Source: Clostridiales bacterium (GTDB lineage Bacteria; Bacillota; Clostridia; Lachnospirales; WQUN01). From it: DNA of 6,906 nt. Below, one piece after another: positions 1 through 5,029 of this stretch. Numbering within the stretch: position 1 is the first letter of the stretch; every line of letters starts with the position of its first letter. The stretch is taken from contig JAIRVD010000185.1 of the NCBI GenBank assembly GCA_031254075.1, forward strand, positions 1 through 6,906, given 5' to 3'. The translations under genes were made by a program, and so were the position numbers. The notes under the pieces are model-generated. The model was not told where the DNA came from and ran no database searches. It was given only the letters and a program-made list of their open reading frames with translations.

Positions 1-32
1 GAGTACCGTTTGAACACCGTTTCAAAATCCAC
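1..32 (-). CDS. Possible N-terminus of an off-window gene, perhaps an ECF sigma factor (partial)
   Basis: On the minus strand an open frame starts at a GTG (32-30) and runs off the left edge. It reads (M)DFETVFKRYS, with the last serine codon incomplete (TCN). An AGGTG sequence at 43-39 lies 6 nt upstream and could serve as ribosome binding site. A second in-frame GTG at 41-39 would add MKW but has only GAAGG 3 nt before it. The peptide resembles the first residues of many ECF sigma factors (a short aromatic/acidic start followed by YxRYS-like residues), and an ECF-like promoter lies just upstream (58-83). About ten residues cannot establish a family. The frame could be chance, although it sits where a gene following the operon terminator would be expected. 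Confidence 0.25.
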   Translation of the reverse strand, partial: MDFETVFKRY

Positions 33-56
33 CCATTTCACCTGCCTTCATGTATA

Positions 57-81
57 TAACGATTGAAAATGCAAATCGTTA
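57..81. repeat. Inverted repeat TAACGATT-N9-AATCGTTA
   Basis: Two perfect 8-bp arms (57-64 and 74-81) are separated by 9 bp, giving a 17-bp centre-to-centre distance. This geometry suits a dimeric DNA-binding protein. No U-run follows on either strand, so it is not an intrinsic terminator. It lies between the operon terminator and the left-edge frame, so any regulatory role would most likely concern that gene. Confidence 0.45.
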
Positions 82-83
82 CA
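58..83 (-). promoter_or_regulatory. ECF-sigma-like promoter candidate for the left-edge gene
   Basis: On the minus strand TGTAAC (83-78) is followed after exactly 16 nt by CGTT (61-58), then ATA. Several Bacillus ECF sigma factors recognise a TGWAAC -35 and a CG-containing -10 at this kind of spacing. Transcription would begin near position 50, just before the possible start at 32. The same bases also form an inverted repeat (57-64/74-81), so a repressor site is an equally simple reading. Confidence 0.22.
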
Positions 84-89
84 AATATC

Positions 90-115
90 AAAAAATAATG
101 CGTGCCAAAGCACGC
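90..115 (-). terminator. Intrinsic terminator of the xylB-ftsH-ATP-grasp operon
   Basis: Read on the minus strand, a perfect 6-bp GC-rich stem GCGTGC/GCACGC (115-110 with 105-100) with loop TTTG is followed by ATTATTTTTT, which ends in six T (95-90). It lies about 50 nt beyond the TAA stop of the ATP-grasp gene (167). On the plus strand no T-run follows the hairpin, so it is oriented for the minus-strand operon only. Confidence 0.72.
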
Positions 116-119
116 TATA

Positions 120-137
120 ATATTATTATAATAATAT
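120..137. repeat. Perfect 18-bp AT-only palindrome
   Basis: ATATTATTATAATAATAT is its own reverse complement, with no spacer. It lies between the stop codon of the ATP-grasp gene and the operon terminator. It contains only A and T and could have arisen as a low-complexity tract. In the operon transcript it would form only a weak A-U hairpin. Confidence 0.6.
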
Positions 138-166
138 GACAGCCGAGGGATTGGTTTTATCAATGC

Positions 167-1297
167 TTATCGCACCAAAATAGGAATCTCGCTTGCGTCT
201 TCATCAATTTTGGGATTTTTGCTTACCCTTGCGTAGAAGCCGGCGAATTCGCCGTCGATAACGAAGACGCCGACGTTTATATGTAAGCCGTCGATGGGTT
301 TGCTTTCGAACATTTTTTGCGCGACCCATTGTGTTGGTTCGTTTTTTGCGGCGGCGTAGATTTCTTTTTCTTCTTGTTTTGTGACACAAATGTTTATTCC
401 TTCGCCGACACGTCCGAAGGCGGGTTTGAGAATCCGTCCGCCGCGAGAGGGTAGGGCGGTGATGCATTTAGTTTCGGGAAGCAGTTTTCTCCACGCGGGA
501 ATTTCCACGCCGAGTTCATCCCAAACAAGCGGAAGGCGTTTCGACTGTGTTAAAAGCGCGATTGGATGATTGCACGACGGCGTTTCGGAATTTACAAAGC
601 TTTTCCAATCAGCAGGAGAAAACTCCATCCACTCGACGGGAAAATATCTTACGATTCCGCCGATACCGACGGCTTTATTTTCATCCCATTTAATATGCTC
701 GGGCGAAGCGTAAACGGAAGAATAACCGTACTTTTCCAAAAGATTGCCCATGTATTTTAAAATTTGATAATCTTCAACGGTGTGCGTGTCGTGCAGATAC
801 GCGATTGTTGAACCTTCCGGAATCAGCCGCAACAGTTTTTTTTTCAAAGCATCGCCGAAGCAGCCGTATTGTTTAAAGCCGTCGAAATATTTCTCCGCAA
901 GCGCGGGCAGAACCGACGCCTCCGGCCAACCCGCGGGGACATCGCTGTTTACTTCGGAAATTCGCCATCCGTCCGTTGTCGGATGAAAATCGAATCTCAT
1001 AAATCGAATATGTTTTTCCGCATCGTATTTGCAATTGCAAAGCGCGTCTGTCATTTGTTGCGAAATTCCAAGCCGCACCGCAAGCTGCGGGCTTTTATGT
1101 AAAACACGCTCCATCGCAATCGTTTCGTGAAAAAGTTTTTCGGCGTGTTCTGATAAAAATAACGCTTCGCAGCGTTCCATTAATAAAACCTGATTGCAAA
1201 TCGTACTCTGCTCGCCCGATTGCATATCCCATTTGTAGCCGTCAAAAATAACATCCATGCGGTAATTCGAGGACGACGGGACACTTTGGATTTTCAC
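167..1297 (-). CDS. YgiC/glutathionylspermidine-synthase-like ATP-grasp amide ligase
   Basis: A 376-residue cytoplasmic enzyme of the glutathionylspermidine synthase (GSP_synth, pre-ATP-grasp) family, close in length to stand-alone E. coli YgiC/YjfC. Family landmarks appear in order: RFDF (101-104) followed by E115, N117 and D119, with the spacing of the E. coli GspS metal/ATP residues; HTVED (172-176); a YFPVEWM segment (218-224); QSKRLPLVW (251-259); KPAFGRVGEG (291-300) as the nucleotide-binding lysine and glycine-rich loop; and a C-terminal stretch around residues 338-357 with an arginine (R357). Members join a carboxylate to an amine through an acyl phosphate. There is no amidase (CHAP) domain as in full GspSA, and no spermidine specificity can be inferred; the substrate is unknown. 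The start is GTG at 1297, overlapping the ftsH stop as GTGA, with GGAG (1312-1309) 11 nt upstream; this suggests translational coupling. The next in-frame ATG (1258) lacks a ribosome binding site. It is the last gene of the operon. Confidence 0.85.
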   Translation of the reverse strand: MKIQSVPSSSNYRMDVIFDGYKWDMQSGEQSTICNQVLLMERCEALFLSEHAEKLFHETIAMERVLHKSPQLAVRLGISQQMTDALCNCKYDAEKHIRFMRFDFHPTTDGWRISEVNSDVPAGWPEASVLPALAEKYFDGFKQYGCFGDALKKKLLRLIPEGSTIAYLHDTHTVEDYQILKYMGNLLEKYGYSSVYASPEHIKWDENKAVGIGGIVRYFPVEWMEFSPADWKSFVNSETPSCNHPIALLTQSKRLPLVWDELGVEIPAWRKLLPETKCITALPSRGGRILKPAFGRVGEGINICVTKQEEKEIYAAAKNEPTQWVAQKMFESKPIDGLHINVGVFVIDGEFAGFYARVSKNPKIDEDASEIPILVR

Positions 1298-3291
1298 AAC
1301 TCAGAAAGCTCCGCGCCCTTATACAACTCCATAAATTCCTCGCCGGTGATTGTTTCCTTGTTGAAAAGAAATTCGGCTATTTCGTTCAGCTTTGCTTCGT
1401 TTTCTTTTAGGAATTCGATTGCTTTTTGGTAGCAATCGTCCAGAATTGTGCGAACCTCAATATCGAGTTCCGCGCCTGTTTGCTCGGAAACATTGAGAAC
1501 GGCGCGTCCGTCGAGATAGCGGTTTTGAATGCTTTCGAGCCCCATCATTCCAAATTTTTCGCTCATGCCGTACATGCTGACCATTGAGCGAGCCATGGAA
1601 GTTGCTTTTTCGATGTCATTGCTTGCTCCGGTGGTTTTTGTGTTGAAAATAATTTCTTCGGCGGCGCGCCCTGCCATAAGAACGATGATTTCGGCAAGCA
1701 TTTCGTCCTTCGAATGCATGAATTTTTCTTCTTCCGGCGCGGCAAGTACATAACCGAGCGAACCTTTTGTTCGCGGCACGATTGTTATTTTCTCAACGGG
1801 TTTTGCGTCTTTTTGAACGGTTCGCGCAAGCGCGTGACCGACTTCGTGAAACGCGACGATGCGTTTTTCTTTTTCGGTCATTATACGGTCTTTCTTTTCT
1901 TTACCCGCGATTACGACTTCAACGGCTTCAAGCAAATCTTCCTGAATAACTTTCTTGCGGTTCATTCGAACGGCGTGAAGCGCGGCTTCGTTAATCATAT
2001 TTGCCAAATCCGCGCCTGCCGCGCCGGGCGTAATCAGCGCAATGCGTTTAAGGTCGATTTCTTCGGTCATTTTAACTTTTTTCGCGTGAACGGATAAAAT
2101 CGCGATGCGTTCTTTTAAGTCGGGAAGCTCGACATTAATTCTTCTGTCAAAACGCCCGGGGCGAACCAGCGCCTTGTCCAAAATTTCAGGACGATTCGTT
2201 GCGCCGAGAATTACAACGCCCTTCGAAGAATCAAAGCCGTCCATTTCCGAAAGCAACTGATTCAGCGTTTGGTCGTGATTATTATTCAATTGATTGTCGC
2301 GGCTTTTTCCGATTGCGTCGATTTCGTCGATGAAAACAATACACGGCGACTGCTGATTCGCCTGTTTGAATAAATCCCGCACGCGCGACGCGCCGACGCC
2401 TACAAACATTTCTTCAAAGTCAGAACCCGTAAGCGAGAAAAACGCAACGCCCGCTTCGCCCGCAACGGCTTTTGCAAGAAGCGTTTTTCCTGTACCCGGC
2501 GGACCGACTAACAACGCGCCTTTAGGCTGTTTCGCGCCGATTTCGGTATATTTATCCGGATTATGCAAAAAGTCCACAATTTCCGTTAAGCTTTCCTTCG
2601 CTTCTTCCTGACCCGCAACATCTTCAAACGAAACACCCGTTTTCTTTTCCATATAAATGCTCGCGTTGCTTTGTCCCATGGAAAATATACCGCCGCGTCC
2701 GCCCATCATTCCGCCCATCATGCGCCGCAGCAGATAAAACATAAACAATATCACCAGAATCGGTACGCCGATTTGGAAAAAAATAATTTGCAACCAATTG
2801 GAACTCGCAATCTCCGCATAATACTCAACGCCATGCTCGTCAAGCATTTTGCGAAGGTCGGCATCCTGCATCCGCCCCGTGTACACAACTTGGTTGACTT
2901 CTTCCCTCGGACCAAGCCACGCCAATACAGCTTCAACGGCTTCAGCATAAGCATTTGCAGGAATAAACACAGGACGTTCCGGGGCTGCTTCTTCTGCAAT
3001 TTCTTCTTCGGAAATTTCTTCCTCCGAACTTTCCTCCGAATCCTCGGAATCTTTTTCCCAATCCTCCGGAAAAAGCGTAACCAAAAGACGGTCCGATTGA
3101 ACAACAACTTTTTCTACGCGTCCTTCTTCAAGATACGAGATAAATTCGCTGTACATAATGCGCTCGGGGTCGTCTTTGATAAGCGCGTTTACCATCATAT
3201 TTATTAAATAGAATAAAGCGAACGCAACAGCAAACAACAAAAAACCGCTTGGCATTCTTGTTGGTTTACGGTCTTTATTTTTTTCGTCCAA
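1294..3291 (-). CDS. ftsH: ATP-dependent zinc metalloprotease FtsH
   Basis: A 665-residue membrane-anchored AAA+ protease that extracts and degrades membrane and some soluble proteins as a hexamer. Order of parts: membrane segment 1 (about 14-37), extracytoplasmic domain (about 40-165), membrane segment 2 (about 166-189), a Gly/Met-rich linker (190-206), AAA module and peptidase. In the AAA module are Walker A GPPGTGKT (263-270), pore-loop FVG (296-298), Walker B with D322/E323, and the second region of homology with arginine fingers R380 and R383. The peptidase has zinc motif HEVGH (482-486) and probable third ligand D559 in SNDIE. All catalytic residues are present. The extracytoplasmic domain carries an unusual Glu/Ser-rich stretch (about 76-105), which helps explain a length slightly above that of many FtsH proteins. 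The start is TTG at 3291, with AGAGGTG (3302-3296) just upstream; the alternative ATG at residue 13 would sit at the very edge of the first membrane segment. It follows xylB by 20 nt and overlaps the next gene by 4 nt. HEVGH in place of the more common HEAGH suggests a clostridial-type paralogue, so another ftsH may exist elsewhere. Confidence 0.96.
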   Translation of the reverse strand: MDEKNKDRKPTRMPSGFLLFAVAFALFYLINMMVNALIKDDPERIMYSEFISYLEEGRVEKVVVQSDRLLVTLFPEDWEKDSEDSEESSEEEISEEEIAEEAAPERPVFIPANAYAEAVEAVLAWLGPREEVNQVVYTGRMQDADLRKMLDEHGVEYYAEIASSNWLQIIFFQIGVPILVILFMFYLLRRMMGGMMGGRGGIFSMGQSNASIYMEKKTGVSFEDVAGQEEAKESLTEIVDFLHNPDKYTEIGAKQPKGALLVGPPGTGKTLLAKAVAGEAGVAFFSLTGSDFEEMFVGVGASRVRDLFKQANQQSPCIVFIDEIDAIGKSRDNQLNNNHDQTLNQLLSEMDGFDSSKGVVILGATNRPEILDKALVRPGRFDRRINVELPDLKERIAILSVHAKKVKMTEEIDLKRIALITPGAAGADLANMINEAALHAVRMNRKKVIQEDLLEAVEVVIAGKEKKDRIMTEKEKRIVAFHEVGHALARTVQKDAKPVEKITIVPRTKGSLGYVLAAPEEEKFMHSKDEMLAEIIVLMAGRAAEEIIFNTKTTGASNDIEKATSMARSMVSMYGMSEKFGMMGLESIQNRYLDGRAVLNVSEQTGAELDIEVRTILDDCYQKAIEFLKENEAKLNEIAEFLFNKETITGEEFMELYKGAELSEL
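3004..3040. repeat. Short tandem-like repeat inside ftsH encoding an acidic tract
   Basis: TTCCTCCGAA occurs exactly at 3019-3028 and 3031-3040, a 12-bp (four-codon) period, with a related TTCTTCGGAA at 3004-3013. On the coding strand it encodes repeated Ser/Glu units ([18 protein letters not shown]) of the FtsH extracytoplasmic domain. Because the period is a multiple of three, expansion or contraction would keep the frame. Confidence 0.6.
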
Positions 3292-3295
3292 AAGG

Positions 3296-3302
3296 CACCT
3301 CT
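3296..3302 (-). promoter_or_regulatory. Ribosome binding site of ftsH (supports TTG start)
   Basis: On the minus strand AGAGGTG lies in the 20-nt gap after the xylB stop (TAA at 3314-3312), 4 nt before TTG at 3291 (6 nt counted from AGAGG). It is the best Shine-Dalgarno match near the start of the frame and favours TTG over the ATG twelve codons downstream. Confidence 0.65.
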
Positions 3303-3311
3303 ATTGCGAAA

Positions 3312-4784
3312 TTATTGTGCAGCAATTGCGTGGAAATTTTCTTTTAACGCAGAATATAAATTTACATAAATCGGATAGCGTTTATCGTAGTTTGCGGCGG
3401 TTGCTTCGTTTGGTGTGTAGGTTTCGGTGATTGTAATAAGAGAGGCACAGGCTTCTTCGACGTTTTTGTAAGCGCCCGCTCCGACCATTGCAAGAATTGC
3501 CGCGCCGAAAGCGGGACCTTCGCTTGACTGCATTTTTTCCACTTTAAGGCGAAGTATGTCGGCAATCATTTGGCACCAGAGCGCGGATTTCGCACCGCCG
3601 CCGATTATGCGTGCGGTTGTAACTTTTGCGCCGAGGTCACGAACGCGTGTGAGAATGTCGCGCAGTGAGAACGATACGCCTTCGAGTACAGCTTGTGTCA
3701 TGTCGGCGCGAGTTGTTGTCATATTCATTCCGACGAATGCGCCGCGTGCCATCGAATCGTTATGCGGTGTGCGTTCGCCCGAAAGATAGGGCAAGAAGTA
3801 AACGGGATTTGTTCCGATTTTGTCGATATTTTTTTGTTCGGCGGGATAATCGGTTGTGCTTAAAATTTCTTCGTTCCACCATTTGTTTGAACCCGCGGCG
3901 GCTAAAGTTACGCCCATGAAATGGTAGCGCCCTGTTGAATGGCAGAACGCGTGAATCGCCGCAGGCGAAGTATCAACCGCGAAATTATCCGCCGCGACAA
4001 ACAATACACCCGACGTTCCGAGTGACACAGAACACATTCCTTCGGAAACGATTCCCGAACCTACCGCTCCGACCGCTTGGTCACCGCCGCCGATTACGAC
4101 TTTCGTTTGCACGGAAAGCCCCGTTTCTTTAGCGGCTTCGGCTGTAACATTTCCGACCGCTTCATATGATTGGAATAGCTTTGGCAACTGCGCACGTGTA
4201 ACGCCTACGATTTCGAGCATCTTATCCGACCAATCCTGATTTTTAACATCAAGCAAAAGCATTCCCGACGCGTCCGAAACATCCGTAGCAAAAACACCCG
4301 AAAGCTTATACGCGATATAATCCTTAGGAAGCATTATTTTTTTCACTTTAGCGAAATTTTCGGGTTCGTGTTCCTTTACCCAAAGAATTTTCGGCGCGGT
4401 GAACCCCGTAAGCGCGATATTTGCCGCATTCGCGAGCAGAACCTCGCGTCCGATTGTATTATTTAAATAATCACACTGCGCTTGCGTGCGTTGGTCATTC
4501 CAAAGTATTGCCCTGCGAAGCACATTATCATTCTCATCAAGCATTACAAGCCCGTGCATTTGTCCGCTGAAACTTACCGCGGCAACTTCGCCCAAGCCGT
4601 CGCATAATTCACGCAACCCGTCGGCGGTTTGGTTCCACCAATCTTCCGGCGACTGTTCGCTTCGCCCGTCGTCATACATGTACAACGGATACTCGCGAGA
4701 AACCGTCCGAAGCACCGCGCCCTTCTCATCAACCGCTACCAATTTTACCGCAGATGTTCCGATGTCAATTCCGACTGTTAACAT
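3312..4784 (-). CDS. xylB: Xylulokinase (D-xylulose 5-kinase)
   Basis: A 490-residue cytoplasmic sugar kinase of the FGGY family that converts D-xylulose and ATP to D-xylulose 5-phosphate, feeding the pentose phosphate pathway; E. coli XylB is about 484 residues. Both FGGY domains are complete. Visible are the N-terminal phosphate loop GIDIGTSAVKL (5-15, with D7), the xylulokinase hallmark SGQMHG (74-79), LWNDQRT (94-100), TGFTAPK (126-132), LPKDY (152-156), DVSDASG (168-174), catalytic GGGDQ with D235, SLGTSG (254-259), LPYLSGERTPHND (331-343), and IGGGAKSALW (394-403) followed by EGPAFGAA (422-429). SGQMHG and the catalytic region favour xylulose over glycerol, gluconate or ribulose kinases. 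The start ATG (4784) is set by AAGGGTGA 6 nt upstream and by the family's usual N-terminus; the frame stays open 39 codons further upstream (to 4901), but that part covers the promoter. It is the first gene of the operon; no xylose isomerase, transporter or xylR is in view. Confidence 0.96.
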   Translation of the reverse strand: MLTVGIDIGTSAVKLVAVDEKGAVLRTVSREYPLYMYDDGRSEQSPEDWWNQTADGLRELCDGLGEVAAVSFSGQMHGLVMLDENDNVLRRAILWNDQRTQAQCDYLNNTIGREVLLANAANIALTGFTAPKILWVKEHEPENFAKVKKIMLPKDYIAYKLSGVFATDVSDASGMLLLDVKNQDWSDKMLEIVGVTRAQLPKLFQSYEAVGNVTAEAAKETGLSVQTKVVIGGGDQAVGAVGSGIVSEGMCSVSLGTSGVLFVAADNFAVDTSPAAIHAFCHSTGRYHFMGVTLAAAGSNKWWNEEILSTTDYPAEQKNIDKIGTNPVYFLPYLSGERTPHNDSMARGAFVGMNMTTTRADMTQAVLEGVSFSLRDILTRVRDLGAKVTTARIIGGGAKSALWCQMIADILRLKVEKMQSSEGPAFGAAILAMVGAGAYKNVEEACASLITITETYTPNEATAANYDKRYPIYVNLYSALKENFHAIAAQ

Positions 4785-4789
4785 GCACT

Positions 4790-4797
4790 TCACCCTT
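4790..4797 (-). promoter_or_regulatory. Ribosome binding site of xylB (fixes the ATG at 4784)
   Basis: On the minus strand AAGGGTGA lies 6 nt before ATG (4784-4782). It decides between this start and the longer open frame reaching 4901, whose extra 39 residues show no resemblance to sugar kinases and whose DNA contains the likely promoter. Confidence 0.7.
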
Positions 4798-4818
4798 TTT
4801 TTAAATTTTGTCTGTGAA

Positions 4819-4827
4819 AGTATATCA
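4819..4827 (-). promoter_or_regulatory. Extended -10 promoter for the xylB-ftsH-ATP-grasp operon
   Basis: On the minus strand TGATATACT gives a TGn extension plus TATACT (five of six match TATAAT). The place for a -35 (4847-4842, TTTTCT at 17-bp spacing) is poor, which fits an extended -10 promoter. The sequence upstream is T-rich. Transcription would start near 4811, leaving a leader of roughly 27 nt before the xylB ATG. No other promoter-like sequence was seen inside the operon. Confidence 0.5.
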
Positions 4828-4856
4828 ATATAATGAAAAAAAGAAAATGAAAAATG

Positions 4857-4916
4857 ATGTTCGACGAAATTACACGCGTCGTGTGAACACCGTGAATTCA
4901 AGTTTGAAATGTTCGA
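4857..4916. repeat. Direct repeat ATGTTCGA (two copies, 52 bp apart) flanking small inverted repeats
   Basis: ATGTTCGA occurs at 4857-4864 and 4909-4916. The 52-bp spacing is close to five helical turns, so both copies would face the same side of the DNA. Between them lie ACACG-CGT-CGTGT (4872-4884) and TTCAA-GT-TTGAA (4897-4908). The block is about 30-90 bp upstream of the operon's -10, a usual place for an activator or repressor of a sugar gene. No known XylR operator is recognisable, so a regulatory role is an inference from position and symmetry. Confidence 0.35.
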
Positions 4917-4946
4917 AAAAAATTCAACCGTATGCTTAAACAGTGG

Positions 4947-4974
4947 TAGACAAAATGATATTATTTGATAAAAT
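4947..4974 (+). promoter_or_regulatory. Sigma-70-type promoter for the chemoreceptor gene
   Basis: TAGACA (4947-4952, five of six match TTGACA) and TAAAAT (4969-4974, five of six match TATAAT) are separated by 16 bp. Transcription would start near 4981, giving a leader of about 50 nt before the ATG at 5030. The -10 overlaps the inverted repeat TTTGAT-AAA-ATCAAA, so access may be controlled. A motility-sigma (sigma-28/SigD) promoter, common for chemoreceptor genes, was not apparent. Confidence 0.5.
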
Positions 4975-5028
4975 CAAACCGTGATTGGGAATATGGAAGA
5001 ATTGTCCAATAAGAGAGAGGGGTTTGAT
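4964..5028. repeat. Three TTTGAT-type half sites over the chemoreceptor promoter and leader
   Basis: TTTGAT (4964-4969) and ATCAAA (4973-4978) form a perfect inverted repeat with a 3-bp spacer, lying on the -10. The right arm extended to ATCAAACC (4973-4980) is also the exact reverse complement of GGTTTGAT (5021-5028), between the ribosome binding site and the start codon. A smaller nested pair, ATTGG (4984-4988) and CCAAT (5006-5010), lies inside. This could be an operator with an auxiliary site. If transcription starts upstream of 4973, it could instead be a leader hairpin next to the ribosome binding site. Confidence 0.4.
5017..5020 (+). promoter_or_regulatory. Ribosome binding site of the chemoreceptor gene
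   Basis: GAGG within the purine run AAGAGAGAGGGG (5011-5022) ends 9 nt before ATG at 5030. This supports that start and not the out-of-frame ATG at 4993. Confidence 0.7.
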
Positions 5029-5029
5029 T

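Noticed and set aside
115..137. TATAAT on the plus strand (116-120 region) as a promoter
   Set aside because: It lies in a pure AT tract, no good -35 stands at the right distance, and no plus-strand gene follows.
1714..3207. Long plus-strand open frames opposite ftsH (for example 1714-2097 and 2671-3207)
   Set aside because: They are antisense shadows of ftsH: Phe/Arg/His-rich translations, no family resemblance and no ribosome binding sites.
12..4893. The 9-mer GAACACCGT present at both ends of the operon (12-20 and 4885-4893) as possible flanking repeats of a mobile unit
   Set aside because: One shared 9-mer between two intergenic stretches of this size is easily due to chance, there is no further similarity around it, and no transposase or integrase is present.
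4785..4901. 39-codon N-terminal extension of the xylulokinase frame up to an ATG at 4901
   Set aside because: The extra residues do not resemble any FGGY kinase N-terminus, the DNA is AT-rich and contains the probable promoter, and the ATG at 4784 has a good ribosome binding site.
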